64,000 bases of DNA from Symsagittifera roscoffensis (taxonomy: Eukaryota > Xenacoelomorpha > Acoela > Convolutidae): NCBI RefSeq assembly GCF_963678635.1, contig NC_087071.1:32848141-32912140 (forward strand), written 5' to 3'. The notes beneath the pieces are model-generated. The model searched no databases, was not told the origin of the DNA, and worked only from the letters and a program-made list of their open reading frames with translations. This document shows, in pieces, positions 22,496 to 31,145 of the stretch. The translations under genes were made by a program, and so were the position numbers. How positions within the stretch are numbered: the first letter of the stretch is position 1; every line of letters starts with the position of its first letter.

Positions 22496-24945
22496 TTTTT
22501 TTTCCTCAAAGCTTATCGCTCTCCTAAAGATAGACGGAGGGTTGACACCAATTAGCTCAGGCAACAGCTAAGACGCGGCTTGTCTTAATGAGCTGAAAGC
22601 AAGGCCAGCGGAAATTTTTTTCAGAAATTTATAGGTCGGATGTGGCACTTAACGATGAGCAGAAACAGCTGCACACTTGTTTCGATACCTAACTGAGCGC
22701 GACGGCAATGAAAAAAGCTCTTCTTATAAGACTAGGCTTTAAGCATGCGTTTAATTGTCCGTTTTTTAGGGAAGTTCTATTATATTGTTAGAAGACGGAA
22801 TTTAACAAGTCGATCCTGAAGACCCGTCACTTTGCGGTAAAGTCTCAGACGTTACTAAAGCAACTGGAGTTGAAAACAAATCCATTGTTTTTAGATGATG
22901 GTTATTTAGCGTACGACTATAATGTTTTACTCCCTTAACTTAAAAAACTCTGAAACCGGAAAAAAACTACTGCCTAAGTCTGAGCACTGAATAGTGCGAA
23001 TTTTGTATTTTAGTAGCGACTACGGGTTTACAGTAAATTTCGTTTTTAGCGCAGCGTTAGAAGATATGCAAAAAACACATGAGAAGAACTTAACAAGGAT
23101 TGGTCGCCGAAAAAAATTAAGGAGCTTGAAAATTCTCCGATATCCTTGAAAAAATAGATGCCCACTTATATTTTTACTTTCTGAAAAATTGCTTTCTATA
23201 AATATTTTGTGCGTACATGTGTGCCAGTCGATCATATCCTGAAGTTTATCTTGTTTTGGGGTAAAAAATTTTGTTTTCGAAAAATTCGAATATGCCATGC
23301 CATGCTCAAGTTTGTCGCGGCAACTGAAATGAAAAGTCAGAAAATCAGAAGAACCGAGTGGACCAGTTGAACGGATTGCTGGAAAGAGGACCAAAATTTG
23401 GAGCTAGAGTCAAACTGCTATCCGCAATTTGCACAACCAACAATCTATTTGAGTAGAGCTGTGTTGTTCCCGATAGAGAGCAACGAGATTGGTTACAAGA
23501 GTGCTTTTACTGGAGCAGAGAACATCCTGATTGGGAAGGTCGACCAGTCGAACGACCTAAAGGTCTAAACTGAAAAACTGCTTCAGTTAAAACTAAATAG
23601 TTCTTAAAACTAATTGAGTTATTTTAGTTTCAATACTTAATCAATTCCAGAACCGTAGTCAAAAAGTGAGTAACGAATTTAATTACTCTTATGTGTTTTA
23701 TAGAGTTTTAATGAGATAAGGTGGGTTCTAGGCTGATCCATCTGAAGCTGAGCAGAGGTTCACTGTCCGAGAAAAACTCATAGTTTTTACTTGAGTTTCC
23801 AGCCCTATTTCAACCCATGTATCTTGAGACTTAACCATGGGGACTTGCTTATTACTAGAGTCGCGTGTTCTTTGGTAGTATCCTTCAGCTGTACCACGAT
23901 CTCGTTATCCCATGTCTTAAGCCAACTGAATTGGCTCTGACAGAATGAGGTTAAAGAACACAAGAGCTAGTGTCCCTGACCCTTGAGCCAAGGCTTATAG
24001 GGCCTCTTTTTCTTAATCTCATATGTGACGTAAGCGGACGACTGTTACAGAGCTTTTTCTTTGAAAGATTTTTGTTTTGATTCGTTTGACAAAAAAATCG
24101 CAATGCAAAGTCACTAATATGAAAATTGATAAAAACTAGTTTTTACATATAATTTTTCCGGTAGCCAAAAGTCATTTTGATGTTTTTCCGATAGTGTCCT
24201 AGCTTTACCCTCTTTCTTATCATCAGCTGAAAGAACAAAAAATTTGATGAACAAAAAAAATTGCGAACGGCTGAAGTCCATGTGCGGAAAAGACGTTACC
24301 GAAGATCGTTGGCCTGGCCTTTCTCACCTCGAAAGTGCTCAGAGATGCTGTAGGAATTCTAATCTGAATGCTCGTAGAAAGCAGAGTGTATCTTCTAACC
24401 TTTTTTTTCTGTACTCGAGGCACGAATCCTCTACAGGACCCATCATAAGCGACGAGATGGTTCGATGCTTCTTCGATGGTTTAGAAGAGCAACTGTGTGA
24501 AGTAATGGTAGTAAAGTTCCTAGCGCCCTGTGGGATTAGTGCGTACTGCCGCTGGCACGTCCTGCCGCTGAAGCGGAAGAGCAAAAAATGACACTTATGA
24601 AGATTTTGTGGATGATGGATATCTTTTTCATCCTCTATCTATTGAGATTTGAGGCGCGGCCGGTCCCAACAAATAAATTTCCTTGAGCAAGCTATGTAAT
24701 AGCTTAAGCTTAGAAACCCAGGGAAGGGAGCGTTGTAAAACTAAAGCTCTCTGGCAATACAGATTGCCAACGCCGCGTGGGTACTTGGAACATTTACTGG
24801 AAAAACATTTCGGCGTAACTTTGTATTCATAATACATAATACTTTGTTTTTTGTTTCGTGTCAAGTTACGTGCTTGTTTTAAAGAAACGCATTCCGTATC
24901 GATTTTAATTTTAATTTTGAATGCTCTCGTCCTCCTGTTTATCAT
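22495..24945 (+). pseudogene. Diverged LVPW-type retroelement, copy U6
   Basis: This is a more diverged copy in natural order. The N-terminal RT segment is at about 22,500-22,690. The catalytic region keeps FLDD at 22,888-22,899 (NPLFLDDGYLAYDYN). The 24,244-24,591 frame (115 codons) reads CGKDVTEDRWPGLSHLESA, then NSNLNARRKQSVSS, and ends VLPLKRKSKK. In the family this is CGKDVTEDGWHGLSC followed by a RHS.LN segment, so one Cys and the His are replaced. DFVDDGYLFHPLSIEI follows in another frame at about 24,595-24,650. About 600 bp at 23,400-24,000 match nothing else here. It cannot be a functional gene. Confidence 0.65.
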
Positions 24946-25119
24946 TAGAACGTCTCTATCGGTTAATCAGAGTGTCGAAATTGTATCATAGTAACCGAGA
25001 TTTCATAGTCCCTTCATAAATTTATTTAGTCAAAACTCTCGAAATTTTTTTAGATAAGGAAATGATGATAATAAAAAGGAGATGAATGGTGGTAATATTA
25101 AACTCAATACGCGTTACGA

Positions 25120-25125
25120 GATATA

Positions 25126-25198
<73 letters not shown>

Positions 25199-25215
25199 AT
25201 ATATACTTATATTGA
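25120..25215. repeat. (TA)n microsatellite
   Basis: A run of about 28 uninterrupted TA steps is flanked by TATTTA and TATGTATG variants. It explains the Tyr-Ile repeat in an overlapping frame, which is not a gene. Confidence 0.97.
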
Positions 25216-25349
25216 TATATATTGTGTAACAAATGAAAAAAATTCGTCGAAATTGTTCTGTCATTCATTGTGCCGAGTACGCAAGCGGCATTCGCAAACT
25301 GTAATTCCAGGGAGGTTCTCTACTTAAGAAAGCTACCTGTCCTGGTCTT

Positions 25350-26150
25350 CTCGGTAGAGGTGCACAAGTTTTCACAAAGTATATTCAGAAAACCTTAGTG
25401 CTAGGGCCAGCGGCACCCTGATTTTCAAAAGCTTCATAAGATTACCCTGAGCTTTCAAAAGCTCCATCATTAAGTAAATCTCACTATTTGTCAGGTTTTC
25501 GATCTTCCATCTACCAACAGTCAATGGGATGAGCGTCAACCGTCTGATCGCATCTGATCTTTCCCGTGGGGGTGTCGTGGCTCTAAAACAGAAATGTGAG
25601 TGGGGGGTCTTTGCTTTATGAAGGCATTCATTTTTGAACACCTTGGGAGTCTCCCTGCACTTTTGAGACAAGATAAGCCATGCCATCTATCATCGGTTAC
25701 ATATTGTCCTCAACTTATCTATGTTTTTTCCAATATTTTCAACCTAGGCGGAGTCCGATTGCAATTCTAAGCTGCTGGGTCGACACTTTCAAACTTAAAA
25801 TTTTACAAGGTATGACATTCAACCGTTGCGATCCGAACCTAACCAGGTAAGCAATGAATCTTTTTACATCAGTAGGTTCTGTTTTCGAAATCATATGAGC
25901 GTTTTCTCTATCAAAAAAAGGCTCTGCCCATCTTTTTGGCTTCCGTTTTCTGGAGCTACTTCACGTTTTGCTGAATCTAACCAAAGTTTCAATTCACCAT
26001 AAAATGTTCCATCCTCGTGCTCTAAGCCATAAATCTCACTTAAGGTAGCTTTCGCTCCTACTGCTGAGGCTAAAAAAGCGAGTAAAGCTAGTAGGCGAGC
26101 GGAAGACACGCCCAAGCCACCGTTGACTGCCGGAAGAACTGCTTGCAAAA
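25350..26150 (-). pseudogene. LVPW-type retroelement, minus-strand C-terminal half
   Basis: This is better preserved than the + strand copies. On the minus strand from 26,148 an 85-codon frame reads GGLGVSSARLLALLAFLASA, then AKATLSEIYGLEHEDGTF and EVAPENGSQKDG. This is the clearest anchor for recognising the family. After a gap, frames near 25,700-25,380 read WHGLSCLKSAGRLPRCS, HISVLEPRH, then RRLTLIPLTVGR and GAAGPSTKVF, each in a different phase. About 100 residues between the two parts are missing. Single-base shifts and a TGA near the end show inactivity. It may be the 3' part of the element whose RT fragment lies at 30.2-30.4 kb. Confidence 0.72.
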
Positions 26151-26159
26151 ATTGGCTAT

Positions 26160-26620
26160 CATCATTTCTTTATTTGTAAACTTACATGAAGAGTTTCTGA
26201 AAATTCAATCATATTTTTCCAAAAAATCGTTTTGAAAAAAACAACAACGCAAAAAATATAGGAGTACCTGCAGGTTAAAGCAATTTTCTAAGAGAGAAAA
26301 ACCATAATGTGCATCCAGCTTATCAATGTTCCGAAATCTTTTCCAATTCAGCTATTTTGTCATTTTGTATTTCTCATCGAAAAAATTCGCCGATAGGCAG
26401 GGAAGCCTAAGATTACATGTTCATCCTTGGTTTTTTTTTGATAAAATTTTTGAAATTGATTTATAATTGTATTGTACTGCGTACTTGTGGTCTGGCCTAG
26501 ACAATATAGCTTTTCTGAGTTTGGGCTTAATCCATAGTTTTTTTTCTTAGTTTAGGCTTAACTCGTAGTCTTTTTCTGATTTCAGTATTTTTTTAAGAGA
26601 ATGCATTAAAATTGTAATTT
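26160..26620. other. AT-rich stretch, possibly Penelope-like 3' flank
   Basis: No reading frame is visible. A near-duplicate phrase (TTTGGGCTTAA.. and TTTAGGCTTAACTCGTAG, about 26,520-26,570) is the only structure. It lies downstream of the hammerhead-like motif in the orientation of the Penelope-like element. Confidence 0.4.
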
Positions 26621-26622
26621 CA

Positions 26623-26658
26623 AACAAACGTTTTCGCACATTTTTGTGCATCATCAGC
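26623..26658 (-). ncRNA. Hammerhead-ribozyme-like motif, 3' of Penelope-like element
   Basis: Read on the minus strand: CTGATGA (complement of 26,651-26,657), one extra T, then a 5-bp stem GCACA/TGTGC closed by AAAA. Next come GAAA (complement of 26,632-26,635) and ACGTTTG. CUGANGA-stem-GAAA is the hammerhead core, and Penelope-like elements are known to carry hammerhead motifs in their terminal repeats. The unpaired base before stem II and an unclear stem I make self-cleavage uncertain. It lies about 240 bp past the GIY-YIG coding end. Confidence 0.5.
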
Positions 26659-26898
26659 TTTTAAAGTTCTAAGCTATCTGTACGAAAAGATCAAAGATCC
26701 TAAGAAGTGTCATACAAATCATTATTTCAAAATTTAAAAAATTCAACCAATCACAACCTTACAAATATTACTGAAATTAGGTAACAACTGTTAGGTAACA
26801 ATTTTAAACCTCAAGTCACAAATTTCTGAAAATTTTCACCTTTTTTTGTTTCTACCCTTTCGTTTTGTCGCTAATTTCATGCTAACATGTTAGTTAAT

Positions 26899-27327
26899 TC
26901 AAATTTTTTTGTGCCAGATTTGTTTGATTCTGGAACTCGAGCCATAGTGACATCTCCCTACTTCTAACTCGTCGCGCGTGTTAATTGCCGGTCTTTCTTT
27001 TCTAATATGCATCGCCTCTAATGTAAGTAACTTAATGCTGCTGGACGCCTGGTCGATTGTCTTCCATTTAAACTCCGACTTACCACCCTCACTACCACAC
27101 TGCTTTATAGGCTGTCCAACTGGGGTATCCTCTTTTCCCTGTTCCTCAGTCCTTGTGGTGAGATGTCGGATCGTCTGGCCAACATAGACGGATTTGAACC
27201 CCCAACATTCAAGTCTGTACACCACTTTTGATTTCAGTTCACTGGAAAAGGAGGATTTCAGAGAGGGCATGCATGTTTTTATTTTCTTCGTCGTGAATAT
27301 TATCTGCGCATTGGTGATATCGCGCAT
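26899..27327 (-). pseudogene. GIY-YIG endonuclease domain of the Penelope-like element
   Basis: This 142-codon open frame has VVYRLEC (the GIY strand), SVYVGQTIRHLTTR (the YIG strand with the conserved Arg region) and a Glu-containing helix, LEAMHIRKERPAIN. In related elements the VVY strand is followed by a C-x2-C pair (ECGGC-type). Here the second Cys is Phe (ECWGF). The domain nicks target DNA to prime reverse transcription. It is the longest clean block of the element, but it is cut off from the RT by frameshifts. Confidence 0.85.
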
Positions 27328-27904
27328 TTTTTTGCTAATATCTGACTGTGATTCCCCTATATTGGACCATCAAGATTGGTGGTGAATCACTGCTATAATC
27401 ACAGGGCTTCTTTTTCTCAGCCATGTTCTATTTGTTTTTGCCATCCCTGATGATCTTTTCAAGGGCATGCGACACAACCCGAGACAACCATTTTTCCGGA
27501 TATTGGTTATCCAACCACTGCTCACGGTTGATTTTCATGGCTTTATCATATTCTTCCCATGTTGACGTACTGCGGAAAACCCAGTGAACAGTTCCTTCAA
27601 TCACACTTCTCTTGTACTGAAGGGGGGCGCAGCTTCTAAAATTTAGTATGGTACCTGTATCTGTTGGTTTTTGATACCACCCTCAGCTAATTTTCCTGCT
27701 TTTGTGAATACTAATTTGTAAATTCAAAAATGCCAAAGTTCCGTTTGTGTTTGGTGTCTCTATTGTGAACTGTAAATTTGGATGTAGTAAGTTTGCAGCC
27801 CGTAACACTTTTTCAGGATCACCCTTCACTGTTCTCACTATATCACAACGTAACGGAGAAATAACTTAGCTTGTTGCCCTGACTTGTTTTTCTCTCTTAT
27901 TGCG

Positions 27905-28050
27905 ATGCATTTTCTGCAGTACCAGACGGTTTCACTTATATTTCGATCCTCATCATCTGATATATCACCTCATTTTACGTGATACCAGTTCAAACAGCAT
28001 TCACATTTTACACCTTTTGATCTGTACGTGACCTTCTTGTTGCACTCGGA
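27905..28050 (-). other. PHD-type zinc finger inside the RT (one Cys lost to a stop)
   Basis: On the minus strand CSEC, then KCECC, WYHVK, a stop, and after about 15 residues WYCRKC. This is the C4-H-C3 spacing of a PHD finger (C-x2-C, C-x2-C, H-x2-C, C-x2-C), with the seventh ligand replaced by TGA at 27,970-27,972 (one base from TGC or TGT). The same frame runs from ANLWPKQYE (after motif B) through the finger to AKLFLRYV, just before the YVDD site. The finger is therefore an insertion within the RT palm, not a separate gene. PHD fingers commonly bind histone tails, so a chromatin-targeting role is only a guess. Confidence 0.8.
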
Positions 28051-29654
28051 ACATATTCCGTTTAGATCCTTCTCGGGCAAAAACATTTCGGGAATATCCC
28101 TCGATAGTGCAGTTTCGTACTGCTTCGGCCAAAGATTTGCTAAACTAACGGCAAGAGATGCCCCGTTGCCAAACCATCTTTCTGAACGTACCATGTTTCA
28201 TTGCACTTGAAATGGACTCGACTAACTGCCATGTTCAACAGTCTCTTCATGGTTTTCCTAGCAATTGATGGTGGCTCATCTTGCTCATACAGTTTTCTCA
28301 GAGCTATGTCTATCGCTTCTTTCAGTGGAACATTTGTGTACAAACTCTTCGCATCTAGAGATATCAAGTTTTCATTGGGCTCAAGATTAGTGCTCTCTAA
28401 GATTTCTCTCGCATCTAGTGAGTTGGTTTCGATGTTTGCGCCCTCAATTTTCTCAAAAAATTTTGAAAGAACCTTGTTCAAGTTATAATAAGAGCTACCA
28501 GGCAAGGAGAGGACCGGTCTTAATGGGGTATTCACTTTATGCACTTTCGCCAACCCATAAAGCCTGGCGGGCTGCCCCCCAGTAGACCTCATCTTTGTGT
28601 AGAGACTCTCACTTATTTCATCTTTTTTCCTCATAGCCAACAACTCCTTATTGATGTCTCTTTCTATCTTCAAAACAATCGCATCACTTGTTCCTTTACT
28701 TTTGCTGAATTGATTTGAATCTAATGTATCCGACAACTTGTTCTCGTAGGTGTCCGTACTTATTACACAAAAACCCACGCCTTTGTCATACGGTACCGCA
28801 ACTAATCCATTACTCTTCAGATACTTTCGGGCCTTCTCAACGCCTTTGTCAGATGATGTTTGTTTCACACTTTTAGCATAGGCTTTTGCCACATTTCGAT
28901 CTCACAAAGGGCCTCCCCGGGGACTTAACAATTTTTGAGATACGATAGAAAGATGTTAATGTCGGCGAGAAAGTGCGTCTCATTAAATTTATCCCTGACG
29001 GGATGCTTTGGCCCTAATGCCAACACTTGTTGTACCCAATTTGGTAATTCAACATCGTCAAGAGCTCTTACTGAACCCTCACCTTGCTTCCCTAGAGGTC
29101 GGTCTTGCCTTTCTGATAGTTTCATTAGCTTCTTCTGATGGGTCTCTTTGACTGTTGCTGTTTGTCTGTCCCCTAAGAGTTAAATATTTAATTACCGAAG
29201 GCCAAAACTTCTCATCTACACCCCTCTGTACTGCGCCTCTCGCCCTTTCTAGTTTGACCAACGTTTTTCTCATCTGTCCTTGCCTTGTTTATCTCCGTTC
29301 TTAGAAGTTTTGTCTGAAAACTGTGTACCGCTTGGTTTGAAAACACCCCATTTTCCGGTACCCTGAACCTCAAAAAATCAGGTATAATGTCGTTTTCTAG
29401 ACAAACTCTCAAAAATTTAACACGTTGGTGACAGTTGATAAATTTAACATATATGGACGCATAATCACGGACTAATTTCCAAATGAGTTTGTTTTTCAAA
29501 GTCCAAATCAAGAATGGAGGTGAGAGTACAACTGTGCTCATTGGTTACAAAGAAATAGTAAATTAGCGCTAGAGTTTTGTATTGAGAATTCTATACAGAG
29601 ATTTTTGCTGCAATCTGATGGTCGAAAATGCGTAAATTTAATCTACTTAACAAT

Positions 29655-29676
29655 CCCCCCTCTTAAAAGAGGGGGG
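29655..29676. repeat. Perfect inverted repeat, 10-bp arms
   Basis: CCCCCCTCTT, two A, then AAGAGGGGGG. The G side continues for four more G. It lies about 115 bp upstream of the Penelope-like coding region. Confidence 0.85.
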
Positions 29677-29755
29677 GGGGAGGAGGCAATTGTTTAGTAG
29701 ATCCAATTAATTAACAACAAAAGCCCGACTACTACAGGGATGCGGCCCCCTCACC

Positions 29756-29778
29756 AACCAAAGAGTTCCTCTTTGGTT
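29756..29778. repeat. Perfect inverted repeat, 10-bp arms, 3-nt loop
   Basis: AACCAAAGAG, TTC, CTCTTTGGTT. It is followed by a T run, so it resembles a stem-loop terminator, but in this eukaryotic context it is more likely a remnant of a mobile-element end. Confidence 0.85.
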
Positions 29779-30055
29779 TTTTCATGACATCCATTTTCGG
29801 CCGACAAACCCTTAAATTTTGCAGTATATACTAATTTTAAATGGGAGCACGCGCTGAAAAAAGCAATTTTTTTATAAATTTTTTCAAAAAATCCCAAAAA
29901 CAACTTTTTTGGCCTGTTTTTTTTTTGAACACTTGTCCCCCCCCCCCCACTTGAGAAAATCCTAGATCCGCCTCTGCACTGTCACTTTAATTTCGGCTGG
30001 TGGCCCTTAATTTGGGCCCTCAGGTTGGGGGCCCTTAATAGTTTTTTATATTTTT

Positions 30056-30175
30056 CGGCTATCCGGGAACGAATATTTTTTTCGGCTATCCGGGAACGAA
30101 TATTTTTTTCGGCTATCCGGGAACGAATTTATTTTTCGGCTATCCGGGAACGAATTTATTTTTCGGGTATTCGGC
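30056..30175. repeat. 27-bp minisatellite, about 4.5 copies
   Basis: Copies begin at 30,056, 30,083, 30,110, 30,137 and 30,164 (the last diverged and partial). The core is CGGCTATCCGGGAACGAA plus a T-rich spacer. Because 27 is a multiple of three, one frame shows a nine-residue repeat (SAIRERIFF), which I take as a by-product. It ends where the RT fragment begins. Confidence 0.93.
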
Positions 30176-30180
30176 TCCGT

Positions 30181-30430
30181 GACACGCCACCTTGGGGTCG
30201 TAGGCTAGGTTTCCATCATCTAAATACCAAACGTTTATTTTGGATTCAAGCTTTTTTGCAAGCGTCTGTATTGCTTCAGCAAAAAGCGGTGGAGCCTCGG
30301 GGTCACCTTGTTGTGTTCCTTCCTCCGACAACATAGTGATAGAATTTCCGTAAACAAGATAACTCGGTTTACTATAGGCGCAATGAGTATATTTGTAAAA
30401 CTCCGAGCTGTCCGAAAAAAACGTTATTCA
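30181..30430 (-). pseudogene. LVPW-type retroelement, RT motif B-C fragment
   Basis: On the minus strand, from about 30,400: EFYKYTHCAYSKPSYLVYG, then EEGTQQGDPEAPPLFAEAIQ and INVWYLDDGNLAYDPKVA. QGDP is RT motif B and YLDD is motif C with both catalytic Asp intact. The same segments can be recognised, decayed, in copies U2, U4 and U6. Upstream of the EFYKY segment the frame meets a TGA at about 30,435. Downstream it runs into the 27-bp minisatellite. It is a fragment without the finger region or C-terminus, so inactive. It probably belongs with the minus-strand piece at 25.35-26.15 kb. Confidence 0.8.
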
Positions 30431-30521
30431 GCATAGTTTCTTTATTCCCTATCGAAATAAAGCCCAGGATTTGATTTGAATGTGAGGAAGGGTCGCTTGA
30501 CTGTAACCTCGGTAAATATCA

Positions 30522-30585
30522 TACTAATGACAATGCATTAATGTTTTGGCAACCTCAGATATATATCATGCTTTTTTCAGTTGAA
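30522..30585 (+). promoter_or_regulatory. Candidate 3' splice acceptor just before the NDUFAF5-like start codon
   Basis: CTTTTTTCAG at 30,571-30,580 lies five bases before the chosen ATG. A branch-point-like ATACTAATGA is about 50 bases upstream. This suggests either an intron in the 5' UTR or a spliced-leader acceptor. It also supports the ATG at 30,586 over the in-frame ATG at 30,541, which would lie inside the removed sequence. Confidence 0.5.
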
Positions 30586-30798
30586 ATGAGTTTTTGGCTT
30601 AAAACCTCTTCGAGGTGTATAACTTGTCGTAAACACTTGACTACCACCTCAATGAAAGTTTTCAATCGTGATGCGAAAAGACGGCACAGAGACTTGATGG
30701 CTGCCAGCGAATCTATCGAGACTTACGAATACCTAAGAGTGGAAATGGCAGAAAGACTCAGTGATCGACTTGCGGATATAACAAGGCAGTTCAGCAGA
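30586..30798 (+). CDS. NDUFAF5: NDUFAF5-like complex I assembly factor, coding exon 1
   Basis: These 71 codons form the N-terminus of a probable NDUFAF5, a mitochondrial matrix protein with a class I methyltransferase fold that acts in early assembly of respiratory complex I. Residues 1-23 are rich in Ser, Thr, Arg and Lys with no acidic residue, as in a mitochondrial presequence. From MKVFNRDAKRRHRDLMAA to YLRVEMAERLSDRL the order matches the conserved start of the family (MN(I/V)FDR..KR.Q...AA, then (D/E)YL..EV..R..DR). The reading frame continues without a gap in sense to ALDLGCGRGY in the next exon if splicing occurs after the AGA at 30,796-30,798. Oddly, the bases there are TAAGTATG rather than GTAAGTATG. 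As written, the frame meets TAA at once. A one-base loss, a sequencing or assembly error, or a pseudogene would explain this. Confidence 0.75.
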
Positions 30799-30896
30799 TA
30801 AGTATGAATATTATTAAAAATATGAATCATGCAAATTTAAATCGAATGAAATTAGGGCTCTTTGTTTTTATTTATTATTCGTTTCGTGTTTATAAG
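30799..30896 (+). other. Short intron 1 with defective-looking donor
   Basis: This is a 98-bp AT-rich intron inferred from the break between two parts of one protein family. The acceptor is GTTTATAAG before GCC CTT GAT. The donor side reads AGA|TAAGTATG. Use of the nearest GT (GTATGA at 30,802) would leave an in-frame TAA in the message. Confidence 0.65.
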
Positions 30897-31086
30897 GCCC
30901 TTGATCTTGGATGCGGGAGAGGTTACTTGTCATCAATCGTAGATGGAGATGACATTAAAGAATTATACCAATGTGAGCTGTCCAGTCAGCTTCTGAATAG
31001 AGTACTGCCGTCCAAAATCTCAAACACAAAATCATTTCATATGGATGAAGAAAAAATTGAATTTGAGAAGGACTTCTTCGATTTAG
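30897..31086 (+). CDS. NDUFAF5: NDUFAF5-like complex I assembly factor, coding exon 2
   Basis: These 63 codons plus one base enter in phase 0. They open with ALDLGCGRGYLSSIV, the SAM-binding motif I of class I methyltransferases in the form typical of NDUFAF5. They continue through LYQCELSSQLLNR, the second strand with an acidic residue that would contact the SAM ribose. They end EKDFFDL, the start of motif II (the family reads FDLVVSSLSLHW). The exon ends TTA G before the donor GTTAGT at 31,087, so the next codon would start with G, fitting the expected Val. Later exons, covering the rest of the fold, are not in the window. The following intron would contain everything to the right edge, including the satellite. 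BioC-like and other class I methyltransferases share motif I, but exon 1 points to NDUFAF5. Confidence 0.78.
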
Positions 31087-31145
31087 GTTAGTGTAGGAGC
31101 TCATAATTGGCTCACAAAGATACCATTGAACATAAGACTGCAAAG

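Larger units (their letters stand above)
26899..29541 (-). pseudogene. Penelope-like retroelement: RT with embedded PHD finger plus GIY-YIG, inactivated
   Basis: On the minus strand the element reads as follows. The N-terminal region is at 29,541-28,925 (HPVRDKFNETHFLADI at its end). The RT begins at 28,892 with YDKGVGFCVIS, then RLYGLAKVHK and LRPVLS, and motif A SLDAKSLYTNVP. Motif B follows at about 28,165 (QKDGLATG), then ASLAVSLANLW. A PHD-type zinc finger comes next (28,050-27,905). Motif C, a damaged YVDD, is at 27,852-27,841. The FL.LQI and WYQKPT region is at about 27,740-27,670. The C-terminal domain (27,327-26,899) has YVGQTIRHLTTR and EAMHIRKERPAINT, as in GIY-YIG nucleases. The RT, WYQKPT and GIY-YIG order is diagnostic of endonuclease-bearing Penelope-like elements. 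Lesions: a one-base loss in the C run 28,161-28,164, TGA at 27,970-27,972, a one-base loss in YVDD, TGA at about 27,677 and further shifts near 28,900 and 27,330. The copy is non-functional. Confidence 0.9.
29545..30050. other. Non-coding stretch with two perfect hairpins and homopolymer runs
   Basis: No reading frame is visible. It holds a C/G palindrome (29,655-29,676), a second palindrome (29,756-29,778) and a run of 13 C at about 29,937-29,949. Next comes CTAGATCCGCCTCTG, a phrase resembling ends of transposable-element copies, though I cannot assign it. Confidence 0.5.

Noticed and set aside
25082-25327. Open frame with a long Tyr-Ile repeat
   Set aside because: It is the translation of the (TA)n microsatellite.
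28028-29138. Plus-strand frames across the Penelope-like element
   Set aside because: Antisense shadows; the minus strand carries the RT, zinc finger and GIY-YIG motifs.
29756-29790. Stem-loop plus T run as a bacterial-type terminator
   Set aside because: The window is eukaryotic and no transcription unit ends there.
30025-30336. 103-codon + strand frame with a nine-residue repeat
   Set aside because: The repeat comes from the 27-bp minisatellite, and the rest is the antisense of a recognisable RT fragment.
30804-31091. Reading exon 2 as an independent 95-codon gene starting at 30,804
   Set aside because: The first 31 codons are intronic AT-rich sequence; homology begins exactly after an AG acceptor at 30,896 and stops at a GT donor at 31,087.
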